Positions 25,871-35,154 of a DNA stretch of 64,000 nt are shown here, piece after piece. Positions within the stretch are counted from its first letter, which is position 1, and every line of letters starts with the position of its first letter. The notes beneath the pieces were generated by a model. It saw only the letters and a program-made list of their open reading frames with translations, did not search any database and was not told the origin of the DNA. The position numbers were made by a program, and so were the translations under genes. This DNA comes from Nitrospirillum pindoramense (GTDB lineage Bacteria; Pseudomonadota; Alphaproteobacteria; Azospirillales; Azospirillaceae). The DNA is taken from assembly GCF_007827955.1 (NCBI RefSeq), contig NZ_VITR01000017.1:92940-156939 (forward strand). Reading direction: 5' to 3'.

Positions 25871-25911
25871 GGGTTAGTGCCCGCCCCCTACTAGCCGGAA
25901 GGCACTAACCC
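25871..25911 (-). terminator. inverted repeat after the GH74 gene
   Basis: GGGTTAGTGCC (25871-25881) and GGCACTAACCC (25901-25911) pair over 11 bp with a 19-nt loop, 22 bases past the GH74 stop and 48 bases before the DUF748 start. No long U-run follows, so it may be a terminator or an operator of the downstream gene. Confidence 0.4.
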
Positions 25912-25933
25912 TTTGGCTTATATGGTGATTCCC

Positions 25934-28342
25934 TTAGGCGGGATCACCATAGACGATGCCGCGCCCATGCGTGCCCACATAGACGCGGCCAAAGCGCTTG
26001 GGATCACCGGACACCTGCAGGATCAGGCCCCATTGGTGCTGGTCGTCATTGACCCGCACCCAGTGCCGGCCGGCATCGTCAGAGCGAAAAATGCCCCGCT
26101 GCCGGTCGATGGTGCCCACCAGGTACAGGGCCGCTGTGGCGGCCCCCGGCGCCGCCCGGCCAAAACCAAAGGCGTGCAGTTGTTCCACGTCCGGCATCCG
26201 GGCGTAGGCCCCACCGGCGGCCGTGCCATGGTAAAGGCCGTCGAAGGCAGCGATCCACAAATCCCCCCGCGCGCCCGGCGTGGCGTACAGCGCATCCTGG
26301 CCCCCCCGGGGGTCGCCCCGGCCGTTCCGCACCACCGCCGGCGTGGGCAGGCCATTCGGTAGGGTGAAGGAACGGGCCTGGAAATGCGCCGCCCGGTCGG
26401 TGCTGACGTACAGTTTCCCGTCGAACAGCGACAGGGCGTAGAAGGTGTCGGGATCGATGGCGTCGCCGATCACCCGCACGCCCTCCGGCAAGCCCTGGGC
26501 GCTGGTCCAGGTGGCGCCGCGGTCGGTGGTGACGAAGGCGCCGGACACCAGCCCTTCCTTGGCCCCCTGCGGCGTCCACACCCAGGTGGCGCCATCGGCG
26601 GAGACGGCGACCTTGCCCCGCTTGGCCTCCGGCGTGGGCATCCCGGCGGGCTGCCAGCGGTGGCCCCCATCCAGCGAGTAGCCGATATTGACGCCGGGAT
26701 AGCGTTCGTCGCGGATGCCGACGCGCACCACCACCTCCGGCTTCAACGGCGCCGACACCACACTGTCGGTATTGCCGAACAGCGGCGGGGCCGCCGCCCC
26801 CTCCACCGCCGGCTTGTCCAGATCCCAATGCACGAACCCGCCATAGTCGCCGATGGCGGAGATGAGGGGGGCACCCTGGGTGGGGCTGGTGAAGGCCATG
26901 CCCACCGTTTCCTCGATGCCCGTGCTCATCACCTGCCAGTGGCTGGGCTGGCCCTTGTCCACGGCGCGGAGGTCCATCGTCTCCCACCCGCCATAGCCGG
27001 TGGTGAACAGGGCATGGTCGGGGTTGGCGGGGTCGATCTCGATATCGAACAGCCAATGGATGGGCGTGGGCTTCACATAGGGCGCCAGGCTGTAATCGTA
27101 GACGCCGCCGTTCCTGCCATCGCCCTGGGGGCCGCCAAACACGCCGTGCCAGGTCTTGCCGCCGTCCACGCTGCGGAAGATATCCTCACCCAACCCGGGT
27201 GAGGTTCCCGGCTGGCGGTGCCGGTCGAAGGAACTGGCGATGACCACCCGGGGGTTGTGCGCGTCCACCGCTACGGCGGCATAGCCGAAGGCCGCCCCGT
27301 GGGCGGCGTCCGGCTTCTCCGGCGTGATGTCGGTCCACTTGCCCCGCCGGGTGTCCAGTTTCCACACGGCGCCGTCGGTCATCCGCGTGGGGCCGGGGCT
27401 GCTGCCGTAAGAAACGTAGAGCGTGCCGTCGGCAGCGAGCGCCGCGCGCGTCGGCCGGTTGGCCGTGGGCTGGCCCGGCACGGGCGCCCATGTCTTGCCA
27501 CCGTCCGCACTGCGGAACAGGTTGTCGCGTCCCTTGAGCGAAGCGCCGACATAGATCGTGCGGCTGCCCCTGCCATCCTTCCGCGCGCTCCTGGGGTCAA
27601 AGATCACGAACACCAGCCCGGCGCCACCCCGCGCCCAGGGTGGCACGCCGGCCACGGCTTGCGTCGACGCATCCTCCGTCACATCGGGGAAGGAGGAAAC
27701 GCGCGTCCAGGTGGCGGCGCCATCGCGGCTGACCCACAGGCCGTCATGACGGGTGCCGAGGTAGAGGGTGTCCGGGTCGTTGGGGTCGACGGCCAGGCGC
27801 TCGCCATTGCCCCGGCCGTTCTCGTTGCCACCGAACTTGATGGGCACAACCACGCGGCGGAAGGTCAGCCCACGGTCATCGGACCGCAGGATGGCGCCAT
27901 TGGGCGCATCCGGACTGGTGTAGGTGCCCAGCACCAGATAGACCCGATCAGGGTTGCGCGGATCGAGCGCGATGCTTTCCACGCCCATCAGATTGGTGTC
28001 GGCGTAGGACACCCAATCCAGCAAGGGCACCCAGCGGCCGGCCGTCCCATCCCACCGGTAGGCGCCCCCCATGTCGGTGCGGGCGTAGCGCAAGCCGGGC
28101 TCGGTGGGGTGGAAGATGATGCCGTCGACGAAACCACCGCCGACGATCTGGACATTCTTCCAGTGATAGGGCACCTGCCCGGCCAACGCCGGCCCCTGGG
28201 AGAGCGACGGCCCCGCGGCGGTGGGGGACACCCCGCGGCCAGGATCGGCCTGGCAAGCGGCCAGCACCGAAAGGGCGACCGTGGCGGCGAAGATGTCGGG
28301 TAGCCGACGGCACCCCCGCGCGGAATGCGAGCTTCCTGTCAT
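25934..28342 (-). CDS. GH74 xyloglucanase (lipoprotein, BNR-repeat propellers)
   Basis: An 802-residue secreted endoglucanase. The start at 28342 (MTGSSHSARG) is chosen because a lipoprotein leader follows (ATVALSVLAAC) and the longer frame has no support. GH74 opens with YHWKNVQIVGGGFVDGIIFHP and YARTDMGGAYRWDG, containing the catalytic base Asp. The catalytic acid lies in LISAIGDYGGFVHWD. Many BNR Asp-box motifs (SDDRGLTF, SRDGAATW, SADGGKTW, SVDGGKTW, TDRGATW) make the two seven-bladed propellers. The enzyme cuts the glucan backbone of xyloglucan. A LacI-type operator sits 55 bp upstream. Confidence 0.9.
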   Translation of the reverse strand: MTGSSHSARGCRRLPDIFAATVALSVLAACQADPGRGVSPTAAGPSLSQGPALAGQVPYHWKNVQIVGGGFVDGIIFHPTEPGLRYARTDMGGAYRWDGTAGRWVPLLDWVSYADTNLMGVESIALDPRNPDRVYLVLGTYTSPDAPNGAILRSDDRGLTFRRVVVPIKFGGNENGRGNGERLAVDPNDPDTLYLGTRHDGLWVSRDGAATWTRVSSFPDVTEDASTQAVAGVPPWARGGAGLVFVIFDPRSARKDGRGSRTIYVGASLKGRDNLFRSADGGKTWAPVPGQPTANRPTRAALAADGTLYVSYGSSPGPTRMTDGAVWKLDTRRGKWTDITPEKPDAAHGAAFGYAAVAVDAHNPRVVIASSFDRHRQPGTSPGLGEDIFRSVDGGKTWHGVFGGPQGDGRNGGVYDYSLAPYVKPTPIHWLFDIEIDPANPDHALFTTGYGGWETMDLRAVDKGQPSHWQVMSTGIEETVGMAFTSPTQGAPLISAIGDYGGFVHWDLDKPAVEGAAAPPLFGNTDSVVSAPLKPEVVVRVGIRDERYPGVNIGYSLDGGHRWQPAGMPTPEAKRGKVAVSADGATWVWTPQGAKEGLVSGAFVTTDRGATWTSAQGLPEGVRVIGDAIDPDTFYALSLFDGKLYVSTDRAAHFQARSFTLPNGLPTPAVVRNGRGDPRGGQDALYATPGARGDLWIAAFDGLYHGTAAGGAYARMPDVEQLHAFGFGRAAPGAATAALYLVGTIDRQRGIFRSDDAGRHWVRVNDDQHQWGLILQVSGDPKRFGRVYVGTHGRGIVYGDPA

Positions 28343-28396
28343 GGCAGCGTTCCCAACCCCGTTTTGTAATCGTTTTCGGCAGTCACTGTCGCCTAA

Positions 28397-28408
28397 GTTA
28401 CCGGTAAC
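28397..28408. promoter_or_regulatory. LacI-family operator upstream of GH74
   Basis: GTTACCGGTAAC is a perfect 12-bp palindrome. With its flanks (AGTTACCGGTAACAT) it is almost identical to the gluconate repressor operator ATGTTACCGGTAACAT of E. coli, a LacI-family site. It lies 55 bp upstream of the GH74 start. No LacI-family gene is in the window. Confidence 0.6.
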
Positions 28409-28630
28409 ATCAAGCAACGAGACGCCGCCGCCATGTGAACGTGGCTGATTTCTCGCCATGCTGAGCGCGACTGAAAACAACATAAGGTGGAACGCTTAAG
28501 AAAAAGCTGGAGACATCGACGCCTAATCGACCGCCGCCAATCACGATCATCAATACATTTATTCGATATAAGTGATTTTGGTTCTCTGTTTCCGGATGAG
28601 AGAGTCCCCTTACAAACCAGGGGGAACGCC

Positions 28631-29341
28631 ATGAAGGACATAAAATTATTGATCGCGGGTCGGCGCTGTCTGACCAAAAGCCGCGACCAGGCCTTGACGC
28701 ATCTGCGGACGGTCCACGGGCCGATGGTGTTTGCACCGCCGGCCGACGCCGGCGCCATGCCCAGTCGCTATGAGCAAAATCACGTCTTTTATCCGCAAGC
28801 GGACTCTTCCGGACCTTGGCTGGCGGACAGGGACTTCGTCACCGAGGTCTGGTTCAACGATTTCGGTCACCTGGCCGCGTCCGTCTCCACCCCCTATTAT
28901 CTGAGCCGCTTGCGCCCCGACGAAGACAATTTCGTCGATCAGGACACCGTCCTGAAGTCCGTGGTCCGCGAAGAGGGAAAATGGGGCGTTACGACGCCCG
29001 ACGCCGCCAAGCTGTTCATTTTCCTGAAGCGGTCACCCTCGACCGACATCGCTGCGTTCGATGCCGCCCGAGACAGCGCCGTGGACGGCCTGCGGACCCT
29101 GTCCCAACCTATCGCTGGCTTGGTCAACGTCGCCCTGCCCGGTCCGGGCGGCGCGGAGCCCTATGCCGATCATGTGCTGGAGTTCTGGTTCCCGGACCAA
29201 GCGACAGCCCTGTCCGCCGTTGAAAACGCTGTCTTGCCGACCCTGGACCGCCTTTCACCCGTGCTTGATACCCAGCGCAGCTTCTTCCTTCTGGCGGAGG
29301 GCTATCCGGTCGAACGCCTGCGCCACGCCAACGGGCTTTGA
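28631..29341 (+). CDS. EthD-domain-like dimeric alpha/beta barrel protein
   Basis: A 236-residue cytoplasmic protein. The start at 28631 is preceded by AGGGGGAACGCC; the longer frame has no ribosome site. Two similar halves, MKDIKLLIAGRRCLTKSRDQALTHLRTVHGPMV (1-115) and AKLFIFLKRSPSTDIAAFDAARDSAVDGL (120-236), each fit a ferredoxin-like dimeric barrel of the EthD type, found in polyketide cyclases and small hydrolytic or oxygenase accessories. The HGPMV segment after the first helix is characteristic. No catalytic role can be assigned, and it is not clearly part of an operon. Confidence 0.62.
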   Translation: MKDIKLLIAGRRCLTKSRDQALTHLRTVHGPMVFAPPADAGAMPSRYEQNHVFYPQADSSGPWLADRDFVTEVWFNDFGHLAASVSTPYYLSRLRPDEDNFVDQDTVLKSVVREEGKWGVTTPDAAKLFIFLKRSPSTDIAAFDAARDSAVDGLRTLSQPIAGLVNVALPGPGGAEPYADHVLEFWFPDQATALSAVENAVLPTLDRLSPVLDTQRSFFLLAEGYPVERLRHANGL

Positions 29342-29407
29342 TCAGCAGGCGCAGAGGTGGAGGTGGGGCGGTTAAGAAAGCGGCCATGGTGCGGTGCCCA
29401 CGAAGGG

Positions 29408-29437
29408 TTGACAGCACCCCGGATCAGCCGTTATGCA
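29408..29437 (+). promoter_or_regulatory. promoter for mntP leader
   Basis: A consensus -35 TTGACA (29408-29413) is followed after 18 bases by TATGCA (29432-29437), a weak -10. Transcription would start just before the riboswitch element GGGGAGTAGCC at 29450. Confidence 0.5.
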
Positions 29438-29447
29438 GCGCCCATCA

Positions 29448-29650
29448 TTGGGGAGTAGCCGCCCGCCGATACTGAGCGGGCGCCGCGTCAACAGACTTGG
29501 GCCCTTGGCATGACCGGTGTAAGCCGGCCTTGCCGGTACGGCCCGTGGCGCGTGCGACCGGTCCACCGCTTGCCGGGGACCGCTGGCGAGACCAGTGGCA
29601 TGTCGCGTTCGACCGGGCCAGGCCGGACGCGTGGTGCTGCTGTCGCTTGC
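29448..29650 (+). ncRNA. yybP-ykoY manganese riboswitch
   Basis: The leader of mntP opens with GGGGAGTAGCC (29450-29460), the strongly conserved 5' core of yybP-ykoY RNAs. A hairpin GCCCGC...GCGGGC (29461-29480) follows, then CGTCAACAGAC and, about 130 nt downstream, GGCGAGACC (29585-29593), which corresponds to the second metal-binding loop. The class binds Mn2+ and switches on Mn exporters such as mntP and alx. The next gene is MntP, an independent match of ligand and function. The expression-platform boundary is approximate. Confidence 0.75.
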
Positions 29651-29686
29651 CTGGCCTGTCGCGTTTGCCGCCCCAAAGGTTCGACC

Positions 29687-30262
29687 ATGCCCATCACCAC
29701 CTCTTTCGCCCTGGCGTTCAGCCTGTCCATGGACGCGTTCGCCGCCTCTCTGGGCAAGGGCGCCAGCCTGAACCGCCCCGGCGTGCGCGAGGCCGCCCGC
29801 GTGGGCGCCTATTTCGGGCTGTTCGAATTGGCCGCCCCCATCCTGGGCTGGGGCCTGGGCCTGTCCTTCGCCCATTACATCGAAGCGTATGACCATTGGA
29901 TCGCCTTCGGCCTGCTGTTGATCGTGGGTGGCCGCATGGCTTGGCTGGCGTGGAAGAACGACGATGAAGACAAGCCCAAGGCCGAACGGCACTCGCCCCT
30001 GGCCCTGGCCATGACCGCCATCGCCACCAGCATCGACGCCACCGCCGTGGGCATCACATTGGGCTATATGAATGTGGACATACCGACCACCATCGCCCTG
30101 ATCGGCTTGGTGACGTTCACCATGGCCTTTGGCGGCGTCATGCTGGGCCGGGCCGCCGGCCCCGTGCTGGGCCGCTGGGCGGAAGTGGCGGGCGGCATCG
30201 GCCTTATCGGCATCGGGGCCAAGGTGCTGTATGACCACACCCTGGGCGGCTTCGGCGGCTGA
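29687..30262 (+). CDS. mntP: manganese efflux pump MntP
   Basis: A 191-residue six-helix membrane protein. The start at 29687 (MPITTSFALAFSLSMDAFAASLGKG) is the canonical N-terminus, and the longer frame merely translates the riboswitch leader. Conserved Asp residues occur in the two repeated halves (SLSMDAFAASLGKG and TSIDATAVGITLG), near the predicted metal path. A cytoplasmic loop rich in Asp/Lys (KNDDEDKPKAERH) separates them. MntP exports Mn2+ and is induced through the upstream yybP-ykoY element. It converges on the adenine deaminase gene with a 26-bp gap. Confidence 0.93.
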   Translation: MPITTSFALAFSLSMDAFAASLGKGASLNRPGVREAARVGAYFGLFELAAPILGWGLGLSFAHYIEAYDHWIAFGLLLIVGGRMAWLAWKNDDEDKPKAERHSPLALAMTAIATSIDATAVGITLGYMNVDIPTTIALIGLVTFTMAFGGVMLGRAAGPVLGRWAEVAGGIGLIGIGAKVLYDHTLGGFGG

Positions 30263-30288
30263 CCCACCAAGCCAGCCCGGCGAGGCCG

Positions 30289-31296
30289 TCACGCCAGGGC
30301 GTCCAACCGCGCCAGGTGGGGCGCCTGGGCGGCGGCATCCAGGAAGGAGCCGGTGATGCTGTTGCGGGCCAGTTGCGCCAATTGCTCCCGGTCCAGGCCC
30401 AGGGCCGTCGCCACCCGCACGTAGTTGTCCAGCAGGTAGCCGCCGAAATAGGCCGGATCGTCGGCATTGACCGTGGCCCTCAGGCCCAGGTCCAGCATGC
30501 GCCGCAAGGGATGCGCCTCCAGGCTGGGCACGACGCAGAGCTTGAGGTTGGACAGGGGGCACACCGTGAGCGTCGTGCCCTGGTCCACCAGGCGACGGGT
30601 GAGCGCCTCATCCTCCAGCGCGCGGTTGCCATGGTCCAGGCGATCCACGCCCAGGATGTCCAGCGCCTGCCAGACATAGTCGGGCGGCCCCTCCTCCCCC
30701 GCGTGGGCCACCAGCTTCAGCCCCCGTTCCCGCGAAGCCTGGAACACCCGCGCGAACTTGGACGGGGGGTTGCCCACCTCCGACGAATCCAGCCCCACGC
30801 CCGCGATGCGGTCCAGATAGGGCTCCGCCGCCCTTAGCGTGGCGAAGGCCGCCTCTTCATCCAGGTGGCGCAGATAGCAGAGGATGAGGTGGGCGGTGAT
30901 GCCCAGCTCCCTCTCCGCCGCCGCCATGCCGGCCAGCAGGCCGTCGGCCACCACCTGGAAGGGGATGCCCCGGTCGGTGTGGGTCTGGGGATCGAAGAAG
31001 ATCTCGGCATGCACGCCGCCGTCGGCGGCCAGCCGGCGGAAATAGGCCAGCGCCAGGTCGCGGAAATCCTCCTCCGTGCGCAGGACCTGGGCCCCCTGGT
31101 AATAGATGTCCAGGAAGTCCTGAAGGTTGGTGAAGGCGTAGGCCGCCCGCACCTCCTCCACCGTGCGGAAGGGCAGCGCCACGCGGTTGCGGCGGGCGAA
31201 CGCGAACATCTGCTCCGGTTCCAGGCTGCCTTCGATATGCAGGTGCAGCTCCGCCTTTGGCAGGCAACGGATGAAATCGGAGAGAGGGTCGGTCAT
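30289..31296 (-). CDS. adenine deaminase (adenosine-deaminase-like family)
   Basis: A 335-residue cytoplasmic Zn hydrolase. The start at 31296 (MTDPLSDFIRCLPKAELHLHIEGSLEPE) has the metal-binding HxH. SSEVGNPPSKF, HAGEEGPPDYVWQALDILGVDRLDHGNR and VNADDPAYFGGYL supply the remaining His/Asp ligands. SSEVG-PPSKF and HAGEEG are typical of the Aah1-type adenine deaminase branch rather than true adenosine deaminase, so it probably converts adenine to hypoxanthine for purine salvage. The longer frame to 31413 is unsupported. Confidence 0.88.
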   Translation of the reverse strand: MTDPLSDFIRCLPKAELHLHIEGSLEPEQMFAFARRNRVALPFRTVEEVRAAYAFTNLQDFLDIYYQGAQVLRTEEDFRDLALAYFRRLAADGGVHAEIFFDPQTHTDRGIPFQVVADGLLAGMAAAERELGITAHLILCYLRHLDEEAAFATLRAAEPYLDRIAGVGLDSSEVGNPPSKFARVFQASRERGLKLVAHAGEEGPPDYVWQALDILGVDRLDHGNRALEDEALTRRLVDQGTTLTVCPLSNLKLCVVPSLEAHPLRRMLDLGLRATVNADDPAYFGGYLLDNYVRVATALGLDREQLAQLARNSITGSFLDAAAQAPHLARLDALA

Positions 31297-31516
31297 CGGG
31301 CTGCCTTTTCTGGTCGCGGAAAAAGCCAGTGTAGCGCCAGGCCACCCATCGACGACAGCCTTTCCCACGGAACCATTAACAAGCCGATCACATCTGAAGG
31401 GAGCATAAATCAAAATTACACTCGCTAAACGGGTGTATCGCCGCGCGACATCTGTTAAATTGCCCCCAACAACTCAACCATAGGGCGGCCCTGGGCCGCG
31501 AAAAAAGGGGGTAAGC

Positions 31517-33646
31517 ATGCACCGACATTCGACGCGTGGCGCGTCAATCAATTGGCGCTGGGCGGGGGCCGCGGCCCTTAGCCTGGCTTTGGGGGCGGCG
31601 ACCGCGCAGCCCGCGACGGCGCAAAGCACGTTCGCCAATCCGCCCGTCCTGCCGCAGACGGCGCCGGCGCAAGGATCGGCCAACGTGCTGGGGCTGCCCA
31701 AGGCGTCTTCGGCCCTCAGCCTGGCCACCACCGCGCAGCCCCATGCCGGTAAAGAGCGCGCCTACGATCTGCACATCAAATACACCGACGCTGCCATTTA
31801 CGACCCGGGTGAGCAGCGCTACCAGCGCCTGCATCTGCGCAGCTATGTCGGCACCGGTGTATCGCCCGGCACCCCCTATGTGGCCCCGGAAATCGACGTG
31901 ACGCCCGGTGACACGGTGCGCATCACCCTGCACAACGACCTTCCGGCGGACCCGGACTGCACCAGCGGCAGCAAGCCGGTGGACGAGCCGCACTGCTTCA
32001 ACGGCACGAACCTGCATTCCCACGGCCTGTGGGTCAGCCCGACGGGTAACAGCGACAACGTGCTGATCTCCATCAACCCGGGTGTCAGCTTCCAGTATGA
32101 GTACAACATACCGGCGGACCATCCGGCCGGGACCTTCTGGTACCACCCGCACCGTCACGGCTCGACCGCGCTGCAGGTGGCCAGCGGCATGGCCGGTGCC
32201 CTGATCATCCGTGGCGACCGCAAGCCGACGCCCCAGGTGAATGGCGACCTCGACACGTTGCTGGTGGGGCCGGATGGCCAATCCTTCAAGGAACGCACGC
32301 TGGTGTTCCAGCAGATCCAGTACTACTGCTTGGACAACAGCGGAAAGCCGACCTGGACCTGCCAGGCCAATCAAACCGGCATCATCGATACCTACGGCGC
32401 CATTCAGAACCCGCCCGGAAGCTCCTCCGCCACCAGTGATGAATTCGGTCCCGGCAGCTGGGCGAATTCGGGGCGGTGGACCAGCATCAACGGCGTGGTC
32501 ATGCCAACCTTCACCGATGCCAAGGCGGGCACTGTGGAACGCTGGCGCCTGATCCATGCCGGCGTGCGTGAGACCATCAATGTGGAATTCCACAAGATGG
32601 TGGACACCACCGCCGCCACCGCGCGCCCGACCAAGGACGCCACCGGCAAGTTCATCGACACGGTATGCACCGGCCCCGCCGTGCCGTACCAGGTGGTGGC
32701 AGCCGACGGCCTGACCATGGGCAACACCCTGACCAACACCGATACCGTGCTACAACCGGGATACCGCTATGACCTGCTGGTGGTGTTCCCGGAACCCGGC
32801 AACTACTGCATGACCCAGGGCGCCATGAGTTCCAGCGCCACGGTCAGCCGTTCGGAAACGCTGCGCAGCCTGCTGGGTGTGGTGACCGTCCGCGGCGGCA
32901 CCCCCACCGCCAACCCGACCCAGACCCTGGTGAACACCCTGGTGGCGTCCGCCCAACGCACCATGCCGGCCGATGTGAAGGACAGCATCATCCAGGATCT
33001 GACGGCCAAGGACGCCAAGGGCCAACCCAACATCCTGCTGACCCGCTTCGTCCCGCACCCCACCATCCTGGAAGGAGAGGTGGCGAACACCCCGACGCAA
33101 GAGATGTTGTTCTATCTGGGCCCCAAGGATCTCAACAACCCCAACGGCCCCGCCATCTTCACCGTGGGCAACACATTCAAGCTGGGGGCCAACGGACGGC
33201 CACAGACCATGCCCTATGATCCGACCATTATCGATCGTAAGCTGATCCTGGGCCAGGCACAGCAATGGGAACTGCGTTCTTACGGGATCAACCATCCCTT
33301 CCACATCCATGTGAACCCGTTCCAAATCGTCGCCATCCTGGATCCCGACGGCAACGACGTCAGCGCGCCGGGCTATGTTGAAAAGGACGGCGACAACCAG
33401 TACGCCGGCTTACGCGGCGTCTGGAAGGATACGCTATGGGTCAAGACGAAGGTCCCCTTCGGTGCCACCCTGACGGAGCCGGTCACGGGCTATTATCGCC
33501 TGATCGTCCGTACCCGGTATGAGCGGTACATCGGCGAATTTGTCCTGCACTGCCACATCCTGGACCATGAGGACCAAGGTATGATGCAGAATGTGCAGAT
33601 CGGGATCAGCGACGGCAACGGCGGCATGGCCCACGCCCATCACTGA
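31517..33646 (+). CDS. exported multicopper oxidase
   Basis: A 709-residue protein with a signal peptide (AAALSLALGAATAQPATAQS). The four copper-ligand motifs are present: NLHSHGLW, WYHPHRHGS, HPFHIHVNPF and VLHCHILDHEDQGMM, supplying one type-1 and the type-2/3 trinuclear copper centre. It is a periplasmic or secreted oxidase of laccase/cuprous-oxidase type; the substrate is not readable. The protein ends in MAHAHH, a short His-rich tail. It is larger than CueO because of insertions between domains. It stands alone and is followed by a strong terminator. Confidence 0.9.
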   Translation: MHRHSTRGASINWRWAGAAALSLALGAATAQPATAQSTFANPPVLPQTAPAQGSANVLGLPKASSALSLATTAQPHAGKERAYDLHIKYTDAAIYDPGEQRYQRLHLRSYVGTGVSPGTPYVAPEIDVTPGDTVRITLHNDLPADPDCTSGSKPVDEPHCFNGTNLHSHGLWVSPTGNSDNVLISINPGVSFQYEYNIPADHPAGTFWYHPHRHGSTALQVASGMAGALIIRGDRKPTPQVNGDLDTLLVGPDGQSFKERTLVFQQIQYYCLDNSGKPTWTCQANQTGIIDTYGAIQNPPGSSSATSDEFGPGSWANSGRWTSINGVVMPTFTDAKAGTVERWRLIHAGVRETINVEFHKMVDTTAATARPTKDATGKFIDTVCTGPAVPYQVVAADGLTMGNTLTNTDTVLQPGYRYDLLVVFPEPGNYCMTQGAMSSSATVSRSETLRSLLGVVTVRGGTPTANPTQTLVNTLVASAQRTMPADVKDSIIQDLTAKDAKGQPNILLTRFVPHPTILEGEVANTPTQEMLFYLGPKDLNNPNGPAIFTVGNTFKLGANGRPQTMPYDPTIIDRKLILGQAQQWELRSYGINHPFHIHVNPFQIVAILDPDGNDVSAPGYVEKDGDNQYAGLRGVWKDTLWVKTKVPFGATLTEPVTGYYRLIVRTRYERYIGEFVLHCHILDHEDQGMMQNVQIGISDGNGGMAHAHH

Positions 33647-33678
33647 TCACCTTCAAGTTTTCAAATTCCCTTCACTGC

Positions 33679-33710
33679 GGCCCAGCCTACCCGGCTGGGC
33701 CGTTTTTCTT
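33679..33710 (+). terminator. intrinsic terminator of the multicopper oxidase gene
   Basis: GGCCCAGCC (33679-33687) pairs with GGCTGGGCC (33693-33701) across a 5-nt loop, followed by GTTTTTCTT. It lies 32 bases past the stop codon. Confidence 0.88.
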
Positions 33711-34098
33711 TGCGCGTCTCGAAATGGGATTGGCGCCGACATGCTTGAGCGAGGCTCAACAAGCCTCCTGCGCTTTCGCGAAGACGCATAGGGGAACCAT
33801 TCCGCAGCGGGGACCCGACGGACATTCCGGAAGCGGGCCCATGGCTGTTTTACCCCGGGAAAATGCATAGTAAATCGGGAAAATTTTAGTCAACTAAACT
33901 GAACAACTATTTATAAATTGCTATGTAAACGCGTTCACAGAAATGTAATATGGACTTTAGTGGTGCCGTTTGTGAATCTTTTCTTATTAATATTGTCTTA
34001 AGAGTCTCTACCCTATACCTTGGTGTAGGAAAGCAACCCCACCCATCCCCAAGGCACCCCCGCAATAGGCCCAAGGAATTCTTGGGATAGGAAGACTC
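33711..34098. other. AT-rich upstream region of the sulfotransferase-like gene
   Basis: No gene is seen. TTTAGT-CA-ACTAAA (33885-33898) is a short palindrome and TGTAAACGCGTTCACA (33924-33939) is a near-perfect palindrome around AACGCGTT, resembling LacI-family operators. CCCAAG-GAATT-CTTGGG (34070-34086) is a small hairpin just before the ribosome site GGGATAGGAAG and could affect translation. Confidence 0.4.
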
Positions 34099-35127
34099 AT
34101 GGTCGCATTCTACAAGAAAATCATCGACCTGGCGGCGCTTGCCGAACTGGTGGAACAGGATGACGCGGCGCTGGATGGCATCTGCCTGTCATCCGATGGA
34201 CGGTATCAAACACGCGAATTTCCTTTTGCCGGATTGAACGATCAGGTGGCCACCCACCTGCGGGCGGGCTTCCGCGATAGGGCTGAGCAGGATTTCCCCC
34301 AGTTGACCTGCGCCTGGGGCCGGGCGCGCGTGGGGTCCACCGCCCTGGCCAATCTGTTCGGTGTGGCCGGCCTGCCGTCCTATTACCAGCCGACCAAGGC
34401 GATCATGCGCCATGTGCTGGCCGCCGGCACGCCTGGCCCCTGGGTCGTTCCCCTGGCCGACCAGGCGCCCCACATCTTCTGCAAGGACGTGGCCGGCCCC
34501 TACCTGACGGCGGAATGCCTGTACGTTCCCCTGCGTATGCTGATCGAGGCGGGCTATCCCGCCAGCCGGCTGCACCTGGTGTTGCTAGATCGCCAGCCGC
34601 TGCACGGCTTGGCCTCCTGGCTGCGCAAATGGTCCCATCGCATGGGGCGCGAGCAGTTGATGGAAAACTTCGTCATCGCCTCGCTGAATGCCGTGCGGGT
34701 GGCGGCCTATGCCCACCGTCAGGGCGTTCCCGTCACCCACTATGTGTACGAGGCGGCCCGCCAGCCGGTGCCGGCGGCCAAGGCCCTGTTCAGCCGCGTG
34801 GGCCTGGGTGACCGCTTCACGCCGGAGATGGTGACCCATTGGCAGCGCATGGACAGCCTGGACGGCACCGGGTCCAGCGTCATTTTCCCCGATGAACCAG
34901 ATGCCTATGCCGCGCCCGGCCTGCACCACCAGGCAGGCGGCGTGGCCAGCTACGGCTACCAGGACCGGGACAGGGGTTCTGTCACCGACGCCGACCTGGA
35001 CCTGCTGCACCGCTTCGGGGTGGAGGAGGTGTACCAGCGCCACGCCGAGGCCTGCGCCCGCGATCTGGACCTGCCCCACGCCCTTTTCCGCGCGGACGGC
35101 AACCCGTGCGCCGTCGCCATCGCCTGA
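34099..35127 (+). CDS. sulfotransferase-family-like protein
   Basis: A 342-residue protein. AWGRARVGSTALANLFGVAGLPSYYQPTK near residue 75 resembles the PAPS-binding loop (GxxRxGSTxL) of bacterial sulfotransferases, and LHLVLLDRQPLHGLASWLRKW resembles their second phosphate-binding helix. Overall similarity is low, so a different nucleotide-binding role is possible. GGGATAGGAAG supports the start. It is 27 bp upstream of a chemoreceptor gene on the same strand, so the two are likely co-transcribed, but I see no functional link. Confidence 0.55.
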   Translation: MVAFYKKIIDLAALAELVEQDDAALDGICLSSDGRYQTREFPFAGLNDQVATHLRAGFRDRAEQDFPQLTCAWGRARVGSTALANLFGVAGLPSYYQPTKAIMRHVLAAGTPGPWVVPLADQAPHIFCKDVAGPYLTAECLYVPLRMLIEAGYPASRLHLVLLDRQPLHGLASWLRKWSHRMGREQLMENFVIASLNAVRVAAYAHRQGVPVTHYVYEAARQPVPAAKALFSRVGLGDRFTPEMVTHWQRMDSLDGTGSSVIFPDEPDAYAAPGLHHQAGGVASYGYQDRDRGSVTDADLDLLHRFGVEEVYQRHAEACARDLDLPHALFRADGNPCAVAIA

Positions 35128-35154
35128 CCCCATTCGTCCGCGAAAGAACCCCTC

